A stretch of DNA of 64,000 nucleotides from Ophthalmolycus amberensis (Eukaryota > Chordata > Actinopteri > Perciformes > Zoarcidae): contig JAFEUB010001790.1 of the NCBI GenBank assembly GCA_024529925.1, positions 258,501 to 322,500 of the forward strand, written 5' to 3'. Below, one piece after another: positions 23,231-36,218 of this stretch (its first letter is position 1; each line of letters starts with the position of its first letter). The position numbers were made by a program, and so were the translations under genes. The notes beneath the pieces are model-generated. The model did not search any database and was not told the DNA's origin. It saw only the letters and a program-made list of their open reading frames with translations.

Positions 23231-23328
23231 GTAGTTGTCCCGCCCCCTGAGCTTCTGGGTGAGGGTTCAGTTTGTTTTTCACGCAACAGAAGCAGACTTG
23301 CTCCACTTTTGCAGAGTCACCACAGGGC
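23231..23328 (+). promoter_or_regulatory. MGST1 copy 2 core promoter and non-coding exon 1 (approximate)
   Basis: A GC box, CCCGCCCCC, lies at 23239-23247. A consensus splice donor, GTAAGT, begins at 23329, so a 5' UTR exon ends at 23328. No TATA box is seen. On the minus strand, 23280-23286 reads TTGCGTG, the core pattern of a xenobiotic response element (TNGCGTG). The transcription start is not determined. Intron 1 would be 330 bp, ending at CAG 23656-23658. Confidence 0.6.
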
Positions 23329-23674
23329 GTAAGTAGAGCTGCTAAACTGTCAATTATACTGAATATCATAATGTATACAATGATCATTTATACATTTTTG
23401 TCTCCTTCAAAGTTGTTTTGTCACTTGATCCTTAAACCGATTCGGTGCATATTGGATTTTACTGACAGTATTGTGTTCTCCACTTTAGAGGTGTGAGGCA
23501 GAACTACACTGATCACATTTCTAGAATATTTTTAATACTGAACTTTAGTCCAAGTTTTAAGACTTTTTGGCAGCAGGAGTTCTGTTTTCCATGTTGTTTC
23601 TTATCTTTGCCGAAACAGAATTTAAAAGGAATCCTGTCTCTTTCTCTCTATGGTTCAGTTGTAAACCAGCAGAT

Positions 23675-25621
23675 ATGTTACCGATGATGGAAGATGAGGT
23701 ATTTATGGCTTTCACCACCTATGCAGCTATTGTCATTCTGAAGATGTTGCTGATGGCACCTATGACAGCGTTCTTCCGCTTCTCCAGGGGGGTAGGTCAT
23801 GTGTTTCACATTCGTTCTCATGAGAGGTGATAGGTACCTTTCTCCAAAGGTCATGTACGAAGCCGAAGGCACAACCCAGGTTGTAAAAGAGAAAAGCATC
23901 AACTTAATAAGGAATCTCCTCATACATGTCAACATTATAATATGGAACTTTTCAAGCTAACTTCTGCTCAGGGTGAACACTCATTTAGGCTTTCTCTCAT
24001 TCAGGCTTTCGCGAATGAGGAAGACGTGGCCTTAAAGCCTTCAGAGGAGAGGAAGAAGCTGCTCAGAAGCCACCCGGATGTAGAGCGAGTTCGAAGGTGA
24101 GATGATTGATCCCTTACACATGAAGTTATGATTCACACACTGGTGTTTTATCAGGAAATAGAATCCACAAAACATAAATACAGGCTCACCGAGATCCTGG
24201 TTCACTTAATCACAGCAAGCTAAATCATAACGTAATATAATAAAAGGACAAGAATAGTAAATATTACAGACTAATAATACAAATCCTACGGTTATGAGTG
24301 CGACACCGTGCCTCTCACCCAGCGCATGCTCGGCTCCAGAACCCCTGAAACAAATACTGGATATGCAGGTCTAGAAAACTGCAGTACCTCAAACACTTTG
24401 CACTCATGAAATAAACTCACAGAACACTGATAGGGTGAAGATAAGAAAAGATACAGTTAATTATTATACTGCTCCAAGGACAAGGGAACCACATATGATT
24501 AGCTCTCTGTGCTGCATGCGAGATGGTCAATTATCCAAACCAGGGGTCTCAATGTGTTTCAGGCCAAGGACCCCCAAAGAGATGGAGCAGGGACCCCTGA
24601 CTATATATATTGTATAAGATTGTCTTTTATATTAAATGGGCCTAGTGCCATGCATAACCATACCTCTTTATTGTGCATTCAATACTAAGCTATTCAAATA
24701 AGACACAGGTTCATATGTTCATGTTGTTATTTTAAACATGTGCAAGGTACAGTGAGTAGGGAGGCCGTGCCACTGACATTTATAAACATACCATGTCAGC
24801 TGATACCAATGCCAATATCAACATTGTCTGTCAATTGCATGATAATCATCATACAAGCTATTCAAACTGATGTTTCTATTTTAAACATACGGTAAATGTG
24901 GAAACGAGAATGAGTGATGGCCTGTTAGTGCCACTGCCATGCATAAACATACCTGTTATCTTTCATACAATCTCTCGGTCAATCACGGGAACCTGACAGA
25001 GCCAGCATGTAACTTGCGGCCTCGTGATTGGCACAGCAGCGATAGAGGCGGGGCCTCCTCTTTGTGTGCAGGAGGCTTGGCGGGACAGGTCCAGGCTAGT
25101 CTCGTGCTGTGAGTGAACTGGTGCCCAGCTTGAGAGAGCTCCTGTGTGTCGCTGAATGTGTGCATCTCTGACTGAAAGATAACGTCTTCATTCGCTACAA
25201 TATGTTGGATTCATGTTAATGTGTATTTAAAGACATTTAAATGTGTGGAAAAAGAGAAGAAAAAAAGAATAATTGTCTAATCAACCACAAATTTCACGAC
25301 CCCCCTGTTGAAGACCTCTGATCCAAACAATGATGGATACTGATTGATAGACGTTCCCTGTGTCCGTTCTCTAGATGTCACCAGAACGACCTGGAGAACA
25401 TCGTTCCCTTCGTGCTGGTCGGCCTGCTCTACGCTCTGACTGGACCTGAGCTCTCAGCCGCTCTGCTTCACTTCCGCGTCTTTGCCGGCAGTCGGATCTT
25501 CCACACCATCGCCTACATCGGCGCTCTTCCTCAGCCCAGCAGGGCACTGTCCTGGGTGATTGGCCTTCTTGTCACCGTCTCCATGTCTTACAGGGTGCTC
25601 AGCAAAGTTCTAGTCCTTTAG
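23675..25621 (+). CDS. mgst1: Microsomal glutathione S-transferase 1, copy 2 (intact)
   Basis: Coding exons 23675-23791, 24005-24096 and 25375-25621 (TAG) join to 456 nt, 151 aa, close to the usual ~155. Each intron has GT-AG ends; exon 3 ends two bases into an Arg codon completed by exon 4. MGST1 is a homotrimeric MAPEG enzyme of the ER and outer mitochondrial membrane that conjugates glutathione to lipophilic electrophiles and reduces lipid hydroperoxides. Visible: an N-terminal membrane helix (about 10-34), the signature ERVRRCHQNDLENIVPF (66-82) with the His72, Asn74 and Glu77 glutathione-site residues, and HTIAY (Tyr117) and QPSRALSW (Arg126), matching human Tyr121 and Arg130. The start is chosen because MMEDEVFMAF aligns with the family N-terminus and an acceptor lies 16 bp upstream. 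The usual sensor Cys (human Cys50 counting Met) is Val47. Confidence 0.95.
24541..25320 (+). mobile_element. hAT element E in MGST1 intron 3, unit 2
   Basis: Same 780-bp element and ATCCAAAC target duplication as in unit 1; copied with the unit, not a new insertion. Confidence 0.92.
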
Positions 25622-25782
25622 AGACGATGGTCCAGCAGCTTCTTCACAAGCTCACATTCCTACATGAAGCCTGTTTTTACTTCACTCTTGCTGCAGCTAT
25701 CTATGAGCTTAATTATTAAACATAATTTTCACTTCATCTTTGCATTCCCTCGAACTATTGTCTCGGATGAAAATGTGTTTTT

Positions 25783-25788
25783 AATAAA
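25783..25788 (+). promoter_or_regulatory. Polyadenylation signal of MGST1 copy 2
   Basis: AATAAA about 160 bp after the stop codon. Confidence 0.7.
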
Positions 25789-26241
25789 CTTTTCCACTAG
25801 CTTCATGTCTGTGTAATAACTTCTCAAGGTGATAAAACTCAAATGCAACTATGAATTATTTAAAGTACAGGCGTTAAATCTGGCAGTGGCAAAGAAGGTC
25901 ATTCATATCAAATGTTTTAAAAGTAAGATCCACCCAGTTCCTTAAAACACAACAGCCTGTCTTATGCAATATTCAGATGTTAATGTGACTTTGAATGTAG
26001 CCAGCAAACATAAGAATTATTTCAATATATTCACTTTGAAGCGGTTGAAAGGTGCGGGTACCAGTGTATAATATATCTCAGGCTGTCATTGACACCTAAC
26101 AGGAAGTGTTATTTCAGGTCAGGTCCCACAGATTAGACAACCTCAGGATACATTCCACACATTCTGATCTTTGGTCTAGTTTTTGCTTTTCACGATGACT
26201 GTGCAAAAAACCAAAGGGGAGATGCACATGCTGCACACTAT

Positions 26242-26333
26242 GGTAGATGGTCTGTACTTGTATATTCCTTTTCTAGTCTTTTGACCACTCAAAGTGCTTT
26301 AACACTACATGTCATCAGTCACCCATTCAAACC
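26242..26333 (-). mobile_element. tRNA-type SINE tail, unit 2
   Basis: Same as the fragment at 18861-18952, carried by duplication. Confidence 0.6.
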
Positions 26334-27272
26334 CTGAATGTAATGTAAACCGTGTAATGCTCTGTGAGTAAGACGGATCATTTTAAAGTGGCACCTACAC
26401 GCCACAGGGAGCCAGTGAAGAGATCTGAGCATGTGGCTCGTCATTCTGGATTAACCGCAGACTGTCAAGAGCAGACAGACTGAGTGAGGACATACGTGTT
26501 TCAGTGGGCAGTGCAAGAAATGATAAAGATAAAAAGCGACAAAGACCACATAGGGAAGAGGTTGGGTTGGATGGGTCAAACAAACATTGGACTTAGAGAC
26601 CACTGTGAGTGTCCTGTGTGAAACCAAAAGTCATTTATAAATGATTATTACATTTGTAGGGGAACACACAAAAACTATCAAATAACTTTTAATTAGGCAA
26701 CAACGTCAACGTTGACTTCTCGTTTCACAAACGAACAGCGGTCTCCTGGCTGAAAGATCACTGGTAGTTACACCTACCCCCCCTCCCCCCCTCCCTGCCC
26801 GTGGTGTGTTTTAGAGGTCTACTACCTCATTAATGATTTTGTGGATAACCAAGGAAATAATTTGATTGGGATATACAGTATATACAGATTCTGGCACATT
26901 ATGTGGTGTAGTTTTTGTTACGAATGCTGGATGAGACCAGCCGGAATGAGGATATTAAAATCATTATGGTGTTAAATGTGAACAATGTACTGTGCTGTCC
27001 AAAAGCGCTGATGGTAATTGTATTCCCTTGTATTAATAAGGTTAACTAATTCCCATCACCATGAAACTCCCCCAGCTCATTACTAATATTACAACTTTTT
27101 AAGCTTTTTTCCAGCTATGAATGACTGTGTACAAACCCTCTGTGTTAACCTGAGTATAGAGAGGAATGAAACAGGAACGTTTGGTGTATGTATGAGCTGC
27201 TGAAGTGGAGATTTCTGGATCAGTCTGAACAATCTTTCTCCGCTGGCCGTCTCTGATGAACACTTAATCAGT

Positions 27273-28596
27273 CATCCTGCACTATTACCACCATTCTGCA
27301 CTATTAACACCATTCTGCACTATTACCACCATTCTGCACTATTACCACTATTCTGCACTATTACCACCATCCTGCACTATTACCACCATTCTGCACTATT
27401 ACCACCATTCTGCACTGTTACCACCATTCTGCACTATTACCACCATTCTGCACTATTACCACCATTCTGCACTATTAACACCATTCTGCACTATTACCAC
27501 CATTCTGCACTATTACCACCATTCTGCACTATTAACACCATTCTGCACTATTACCACCATTCTGCACGATTAACACCATTCTGCACTATTAACACCATAC
27601 TGCACTATTACCACCATCCTGCACTATTACCACCATCCTGCACTGTTACCACCATTCTGCACTATTACCACCATTCTGCACTATTAACACCATACTGCAC
27701 TATTACCACCATCCTGCACTATTACCACCATTCTGCACTATTACCACCATTCTGCACTATTAACACCATACTGCACTATTACCACCATCCTGCACTATTA
27801 ACACCATTCTGCACTATTACCACCATACTGCACTGTTACCACCATTCTGCACTATTACCACCATTCTGCACTATTACCACCATACTGCACTATGACCACC
27901 ATCCTGCACTATTACCACCATTCTGCACTATTACCACCATTCTGCACTATTACCACCATTCTGCACTATTACCATCATACTGCACTATGACCACCATCCT
28001 GCACTATTACCACCATTCTGCACTATTACCACCATTCTGCACTATTACCACCATCCTGCACTATTACCACCATTCTGCACTATTAACACCATTCTGCACT
28101 ATTACCACCATACTGCACTGTTACCACCATTCTGCACTATTAACACCATTCTGCACTATTACCACCATACTGCACTATTACCACCATCCTGCACTATTAC
28201 CACCATTCTGCACTATTACCACCATTCTGCACTATTAACACCATTCTGCACTATTACCACCATTCTGCACTATTAACACCATTCTGCACTATTACCACCA
28301 TTCTACACTATTACCACCATTCTGCACTATTACCACCATTCTGCACTATTACCACCATTCTGCACTATTAACACCATTCTGCACTATTACCACCATTCTG
28401 CACTATTAACACCATTCTGCACTATTACCACCATTCTGCACTATTAACACCATTCTGCACTATTACCACCATTCTGCACTATTACCACCATTCTGCACTA
28501 TTACCACCATACTGCACTATGACCACCATCCTGCACTATTACCACCATTCTGCACTATTACCACCATACTGCACTATTAACACCAATCTGCACTAA
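27273..28596 (+). repeat. 19-bp minisatellite array, unit 2 (about 70 copies)
   Basis: Same length and, as far as read by eye, the same order of variant units as the array in unit 1, so it was copied whole and has hardly changed since. Confidence 0.95.
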
Positions 28597-28817
28597 TCCC
28601 ATTGCCATTGTTGTTGTTCATTATACTCTTGGATATATATTAAAATTTTACATCGCAGTTAAATGTTTATTCTCACCTCTGTTCTACTTTGTTGTCCTTG
28701 TTTTTATTTTCTTTGTTTATTCGTATACGTATATTTACGTTGAGAGCAACGTAAATACCGAGTTAAATTCCTTGTATGCGTATCCATACATGGCCAATAA
28801 AGCTGATTCTGATTCTG
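28597..28817 (+). mobile_element. Rex1-like LINE 3' UTR and tail, unit 2
   Basis: Same as 21216-21436. Confidence 0.6.
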
Positions 28818-30612
28818 AAAACAAACTCATTTAGAGGAAACAGCCTTCAAAGAGATGTTTTGTAAGATGACATACATGTTGAAGACACTAAGGGGAATAG
28901 GGTAAAAACAAGAATTAATAGATACCACCATGAAATGTACCCAGCTGACTACATTCAGAGGATTATTTTTTGTAATACAAGTTTTCTAAAATGTTGTGTT
29001 TAAATATGCAAATGAGGCATTATCCAACGGTAACTTTTGTTGAATTTAGGAGAAATCTACAGATCGAAATACAAATAGACAAAATGTGTATGTTTCTTGA
29101 GTTTGACACCTGTGTGCCACGTGGTGAAAGTTCAGGATGCATTCAGGCACAGCATTGAGTGTAGGTCACCTGCATTTCGTCAGCGCTAAGAGCCCAACAC
29201 ACAAAAGAAAAACACGAAGCGTAAAAACATGCTTCGGGTTTACGCTTGTGTATCGGGTGAGAGGAACACAAGCTCGTGTAGAATAAAACAGAATCTGTTC
29301 TGTCAGATACGCATTAGACAGACAACCGAAAAAACCCCGCAGCTGAGGCAACTCCTGCACAGGAAAGCCTTTGCAGCACAGAACAGAGAAGGATTGAGAG
29401 GGATTGAGAAAGCTAACATCATCTGTGAGCGTGTCACCTGTCATTAGCATCATGCCTTCACATGTATCAGCATGTCAAATCATGGAAAACATGCCCTGGG
29501 CCAAACAGACGCAGTATCAACATTCTGTTTGTCTTCGGCAGCCGCTGCTCACTCACGGCTCCACACATCAGACTGTAACTCCCCTCACTCACGGGTACGC
29601 GCCCTCCCAGTGAAGGGACTGCACTGGGTTTATAGGGATGTGACGGGAAGAGGGACTGGTGAACGGGGAGGCAGTGGTATCCACCGGGGGGGGGGGGGAG
29701 GGAAATGAGTGAGCATGGACTTTATCTGTGGTTATTAAATCACTTGTTTCAGCTCTATTCTCTCTGGTAACATCATTGTTGGTCAGTGAATTCATGTGTT
29801 TTGGGCTCTTAGGTTTATTATCTGTGTCTTTTTTATTTCAGATGTGAGTGGGTACGTTTGCTCCATATGCGAGGTTCTGTTTTTAAGCTTCCCGTGGGAA
29901 GAATTCACCGATACGAGTCTATCAAGTCTTGTTAAAGACTCTGGTCTCTCTGGCAACTATTCCCTTTTTGGAGCTCGTCCTGTGATTTGACTTTTTCAAC
30001 TCACATAATAATAGTCCTGCTCTGCTTTCTCTTTCCTCCCAAAATTTCTCCCAAAACAGTTGCTTCTGATCTGTAGTTTTAGCTCATAAAGCTGATTAAT
30101 TACCTGACTTATCACCAGGCTATCTTTTAGTTTGAGCAGTTCCACGGTCTGATTTTGGCTGCTGTGATATAAAACTGAACTTCACTGCAGAAGTCTGAAC
30201 CTTCAGCCAACTTCTATATTATTATTTTTTCTTCTGACTTTATTTTCATAGTAGAATTACACAAAGAAACGCTGTCATTCTCTCTTTTAGTCAACATTGA
30301 GGACACGGTCGGATGGGCCTTGTTTAGGTTCAGTGTGAGCTGCACGTGGTGGCCGGTCAATTGATCCGTACATTGTGTGGATAATAATCACAGATTAAAA
30401 CATGTAAACAAGATGAATACAAATACACAGGTCTGTCAAGTTTTACAGCTGATGTACTTCTCTTAAATCTGCAAGTCATTATCCTAGAAAACAACTTGTA
30501 TTTATGCTGGGCATTGGGCTGGTGTTAGTGTTTGTAGTGGAGTGAATGCATGTGGTCCTCATAAGTATAGACAAACAGTAACACTCCCGCATAGAGGAAG
30601 TGTTGTGCTGCA

Positions 30613-30710
30613 GTAGTTGTCCCGCCCCCTGAGCTTCTGGGTGAGGGTTCAGTTTGTTTTTCACGCAACAGAAGCAGACTTGCTCCACTTTTGCAGAGTC
30701 ACCACAGGGC
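30613..30710 (+). promoter_or_regulatory. MGST1 copy 3 core promoter and non-coding exon 1 (approximate)
   Basis: Identical to the copy 2 region: GC box 30621-30629, minus-strand TTGCGTG at 30662-30668, donor GTAAGT from 30711. Confidence 0.6.
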
Positions 30711-31056
30711 GTAAGTAGAGCTGCTAAACTGTCAATTATACTGAATATCATAATGTATACAATGATCATTTATACATTTTTGTCTCCTTCAAAGTTGTTT
30801 TGTCACTTGATCCTTAAACCGATTCGGTGCATATTGGATTTTACTGACAGTATTGTGTTCTCCACTTTAGAGGTGTGAGGCAGAACTACACTGATCACAT
30901 TTCTAGAATATTTTTAATACTGAACTTTAGTCCAAGTTTTAAGACTTTTTGGCAGCAGGAGTTCTGTTTTCCATGTTGTTTCTTATCTTTGCCGAAACAG
31001 AATTTAAAAGGAATCCTGTCTCTTTCTCTCTATGGTTCAGTTGTAAACCAGCAGAT

Positions 31057-33003
31057 ATGTTACCGATGATGGAAGATGAGGTATTTATGGCTTTCACCAC
31101 CTATGCAGCTATTGTCATTCTGAAGATGTTGCTGATGGCACCTATGACAGCGTTCTTCCGCTTCTCCAGGGGGGTAGGTCATGTGTTTCACATTCGTTCT
31201 CATGAGAGGTGATAGGTACCTTTCTCCAAAGGTCATGTACGAAGCCGAAGGCACAACCCAGGTTGTAAAAGAGAAAAGCATCAACTTAATAAGGAATCTC
31301 CTCATACATGTCAACATTATAATATGGAACTTTTCAAGCTAACTTCTGCTCAGGGTGAACACTCATTTAGGCTTTCTCTCATTCAGGCTTTCGCGAATGA
31401 GGAAGACGTGGCCTTAAAGCCTTCAGAGGAGAGGAAGAAGCTGCTCAGAAGCCACCCGGATGTAGAGCGAGTTCGAAGGTGAGATGATTGATCCCTTACA
31501 CATGAAGTTATGATTCACACACTGGTGTTTTATCAGGAAATAGAATCCACAAAACATAAATACAGGCTCACCGAGATCCTGGTTCACTTAATCACAGCAA
31601 GCTAAATCATAACGTAATATAATAAAAGGACAAGAATAGTAAATATTACAGACTAATAATACAAATCCTACGGTTATGAGTGCGACACCGTGCCTCTCAC
31701 CCAGCGCATGCTCGGCTCCAGAACCCCTGAAACAAATACTGGATATGCAGGTCTAGAAAACTGCAGTACCTCAAACACTTTGCACTCATGAAATAAACTC
31801 ACAGAACACTGATAGGGTGAAGATAAGAAAAGATACAGTTAATTATTATACTGCTCCAAGGACAAGGGAACCACATATGATTAGCTCTCTGTGCTGCATG
31901 CGAGATGGTCAATTATCCAAACCAGGGGTCTCAATGTGTTTCAGGCCAAGGACCCCCAAAGAGATGGAGCAGGGACCCCTGACTATATATATTGTATAAG
32001 ATTGTCTTTTATATTAAATGGGCCTAGTGCCATGCATAACCATACCTCTTTATTGTGCATTCAATACTAAGCTATTCAAATAAGACACAGGTTCATATGT
32101 TCATGTTGTTATTTTAAACATGTGCAAGGTACAGTGAGTAGGGAGGCCGTGCCACTGACATTTATAAACATACCATGTCAGCTGATACCAATGCCAATAT
32201 CAACATTGTCTGTCAATTGCATGATAATCATCATACAAGCTATTCAAACTGATGTTTCTATTTTAAACATACGGTAAATGTGGAAACGAGAATGAGTGAT
32301 GGCCTGTTAGTGCCACTGCCATGCATAAACATACCTGTTATCTTTCATACAATCTCTCGGTCAATCACGGGAACCTGACAGAGCCAGCATGTAACTTGCG
32401 GCCTCGTGATTGGCACAGCAGCGATAGAGGCGGGGCCTCCTCTTTGTGTGCAGGAGGCTTGGCGGGACAGGTCCAGGCTAGTCTCGTGCTGTGAGTGAAC
32501 TGGTGCCCAGCTTGAGAGAGCTCCTGTGTGTCGCTGAATGTGTGCATCTCTGACTGAAAGATAACGTCTTCATTCGCTACAATATGTTGGATTCATGTTA
32601 ATGTGTATTTAAAGACATTTAAATGTGTGGAAAAAGAGAAGAAAAAAAGAATAATTGTCTAATCAACCACAAATTTCACGACCCCCCTGTTGAAGACCTC
32701 TGATCCAAACAATGATGGATACTGATTGATAGACGTTCCCTGTGTCCGTTCTCTAGATGTCACCAGAACGACCTGGAGAACATCGTTCCCTTCGTGCTGG
32801 TCGGCCTGCTCTACGCTCTGACTGGACCTGAGCTCTCAGCCGCTCTGCTTCACTTCCGCGTCTTTGCCGGCAGTCGGATCTTCCACACCATCGCCTACAT
32901 CGGCGCTCTTCCTCAGCCCAGCAGGGCACTGTCCTGGGTGATTGGCCTTCTTGTCACCGTCTCCATGTCTTACAGGGTGCTCAGCAAAGTTCTAGTCCTT
33001 TAG
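31057..33003 (+). CDS. mgst1: Microsomal glutathione S-transferase 1, copy 3 (intact)
   Basis: Coding exons 31057-31173, 31387-31478 and 32757-33003. The predicted 151-residue protein is identical to copy 2, and intron lengths (213 and 1278 bp) are unchanged, so both copies should make the same MAPEG-family membrane transferase. All catalytic-site positions described for copy 2 are kept, and Val again replaces the sensor Cys. The gene has its own promoter region and polyadenylation signal, so it could be expressed independently and raise dosage. Near-identity means short reads could not separate copies 2 and 3, and an assembly duplicate cannot be excluded from sequence alone. Confidence 0.95.
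31923..32702 (+). mobile_element. hAT element E in MGST1 intron 3, unit 3
   Basis: Third copy of the 780-bp intronic element with the same ATCCAAAC flanks. Confidence 0.92.
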
Positions 33004-33164
33004 AGACGATGGTCCAGCAGCTTCTTCACAAGCTCACATTCCTACATGAAGCCTGTTTTTACTTCACTCTTGCTGCAGCTATCTATGAGCTTAATTATTA
33101 AACATAATTTTCACTTCATCTTTGCATTCCCTCGAACTATTGTCTCGGATGAAAATGTGTTTTT

Positions 33165-33170
33165 AATAAA
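33165..33170 (+). promoter_or_regulatory. Polyadenylation signal of MGST1 copy 3
   Basis: AATAAA about 160 bp after the stop codon. Confidence 0.7.
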
Positions 33171-33623
33171 CTTTTCCACTAGCTTCATGTCTGTGTAATA
33201 ACTTCTCAAGGTGATAAAACTCAAATGCAACTATGAATTATTTAAAGTACAGGCGTTAAATCTGGCAGTGGCAAAGAAGGTCATTCATATCAAATGTTTT
33301 AAAAGTAAGATCCACCCAGTTCCTTAAAACACAACAGCCTGTCTTATGCAATATTCAGATGTTAATGTGACTTTGAATGTAGCCAGCAAACATAAGAATT
33401 ATTTCAATATATTCACTTTGAAGCGGTTGAAAGGTGCGGGTACCAGTGTATAATATATCTCAGGCTGTCATTGACACCTAACAGGAAGTGTTATTTCAGG
33501 TCAGGTCCCACAGATTAGACAACCTCAGGATACATTCCACACATTCTGATCTTTGGTCTAGTTTTTGCTTTTCACGATGACTGTGCAAAAAACCAAAGGG
33601 GAGATGCACATGCTGCACACTAT

Positions 33624-33715
33624 GGTAGATGGTCTGTACTTGTATATTCCTTTTCTAGTCTTTTGACCACTCAAAGTGCTTTAACACTACATGTCATCAG
33701 TCACCCATTCAAACC
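33624..33715 (-). mobile_element. tRNA-type SINE tail, unit 3
   Basis: Same as the fragment at 18861-18952. Confidence 0.6.
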
Positions 33716-34654
33716 CTGAATGTAATGTAAACCGTGTAATGCTCTGTGAGTAAGACGGATCATTTTAAAGTGGCACCTACACGCCACAGGGAGCCAGTGA
33801 AGAGATCTGAGCATGTGGCTCGTCATTCTGGATTAACCGCAGACTGTCAAGAGCAGACAGACTGAGTGAGGACATACGTGTTTCAGTGGGCAGTGCAAGA
33901 AATGATAAAGATAAAAAGCGACAAAGACCACATAGGGAAGAGGTTGGGTTGGATGGGTCAAACAAACATTGGACTTAGAGACCACTGTGAGTGTCCTGTG
34001 TGAAACCAAAAGTCATTTATAAATGATTATTACATTTGTAGGGGAACACACAAAAACTATCAAATAACTTTTAATTAGGCAACAACGTCAACGTTGACTT
34101 CTCGTTTCACAAACGAACAGCGGTCTCCTGGCTGAAAGATCACTGGTAGTTACACCTACCCCCCCTCCCCCCCTCCCTGCCCGTGGTGTGTTTTAGAGGT
34201 CTACTACCTCATTAATGATTTTGTGGATAACCAAGGAAATAATTTGATTGGGATATACAGTATATACAGATTCTGGCACATTATGTGGTGTAGTTTTTGT
34301 TACGAATGCTGGATGAGACCAGCCGGAATGAGGATATTAAAATCATTATGGTGTTAAATGTGAACAATGTACTGTGCTGTCCAAAAGCGCTGATGGTAAT
34401 TGTATTCCCTTGTATTAATAAGGTTAACTAATTCCCATCACCATGAAACTCCCCCAGCTCATTACTAATATTACAACTTTTTAAGCTTTTTTCCAGCTAT
34501 GAATGACTGTGTACAAACCCTCTGTGTTAACCTGAGTATAGAGAGGAATGAAACAGGAACGTTTGGTGTATGTATGAGCTGCTGAAGTGGAGATTTCTGG
34601 ATCAGTCTGAACAATCTTTCTCCGCTGGCCGTCTCTGATGAACACTTAATCAGT

Positions 34655-35997
34655 CATCCTGCACTATTACCACCATTCTGCACTATTAACACCATTCTGC
34701 ACTATTACCACCATTCTGCACTATTACCACTATTCTGCACTATTACCACCATCCTGCACTATTACCACCATTCTGCACTATTACCACCATTCTGCACTGT
34801 TACCACCATTCTGCACTATTACCACCATTCTGCACTATTACCACCATTCTGCACTATTAACACCATTCTGCACTATTACCACCATTCTGCACTATTACCA
34901 CCATTCTGCACTATTAACACCATTCTGCACTATTACCACCATTCTGCACGATTAACACCATTCTGCACTATTAACACCATACTGCACTATTACCACCATC
35001 CTGCACTATTACCACCATCCTGCACTGTTACCACCATTCTGCACTATTACCACCATTCTGCACTATTAACACCATACTGCACTATTACCACCATCCTGCA
35101 CTATTACCACCATTCTGCACTATTACCACCATTCTGCACTATTAACACCATACTGCACTATTACCACCATCCTGCACTATTAACACCATTCTGCACTATT
35201 ACCACCATACTGCACTGTTACCACCATTCTGCACTATTACCACCATTCTGCACTATTACCACCATACTGCACTATGACCACCATCCTGCACTATTACCAC
35301 CATTCTGCACTATTACCACCATTCTGCACTATTACCACCATTCTGCACTATTACCATCATACTGCACTATGACCACCATCCTGCACTATTACCACCATTC
35401 TGCACTATTACCACCATTCTGCACTATTACCACCATCCTGCACTATTACCACCATTCTGCACTATTAACACCATTCTGCACTATTACCACCATACTGCAC
35501 TGTTACCACCATTCTGCACTATTAACACCATTCTGCACTATTACCACCATACTGCACTATTACCACCATCCTGCACTATTACCACCATTCTGCACTATTA
35601 CCACCATTCTGCACTATTAACACCATTCTGCACTATTACCACCATTCTGCACTATTAACACCATTCTGCACTATTACCACCATTCTACACTATTACCACC
35701 ATTCTGCACTATTAACACCATTCTGCACTATTACCACCATTCTGCACTATTACCACCATTCTGCACTATTAACACCATTCTGCACTATTACCACCATTCT
35801 GCACTATTAACACCATTCTGCACTATTAACACCATTCTGCACTATTAACACCATTCTGCACTATTACCACCATTCTGCACTATTACCACCATTCTGCACT
35901 ATTACCACCATACTGCACTATGACCACCATCCTGCACTATTACCACCATTCTGCACTATTACCACCATACTGCACTATTAACACCAATCTGCACTAA
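34655..35997 (+). repeat. 19-bp minisatellite array, unit 3 (about 71 copies)
   Basis: One 19-bp unit longer than the arrays of units 1 and 2. The variant order matches them until about 35700; beyond that the order of TTACCACC and TTAACACC units changes, so this array has had its own local unit turnover. Confidence 0.95.
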
Positions 35998-36218
35998 TCC
36001 CATTGCCATTGTTGTTGTTCATTATACTCTTGGATATATATTTAAATTTTACATCGCAGTTAAATGTTTATTCTCACCTCTGTTCTACTTTGTTGTCCTT
36101 GTTTTTATTTTCTTTGTTTATTCGTATACGTATATTTACGTTGAGAGCAACGTAAATACCGAGTTAAATTCCTTGTATGCGTATCCATACATGGCCAATA
36201 AAGCTGATTCTGATTCTG
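35998..36218 (+). mobile_element. Rex1-like LINE 3' UTR and tail, unit 3
   Basis: Same as 21216-21436, with a substitution near 36042. Confidence 0.6.

Larger units (their letters stand above)
21718..29098 (+). repeat. Tandem segmental duplication, unit 2 (7381 bp)
   Basis: Begins at the GAGTTTGACACCTG end of the hAT terminus, directly after TATGTTTCTT, the last bases of unit 1. Same gene order as unit 1 but with the full MGST1 5' region (22931-23699 is the segment missing from unit 1). Poly-G run of 12. The 5' portion (21735-22930) again holds no recognised gene. Confidence 0.95.

Noticed and set aside
22931..23699. The 769 bp as an insertion in units 2 and 3 rather than a deletion in unit 1
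   Set aside because: The segment contains exon 1, the splice acceptor and the first codons of a conserved gene, so its absence from unit 1 is best read as loss.
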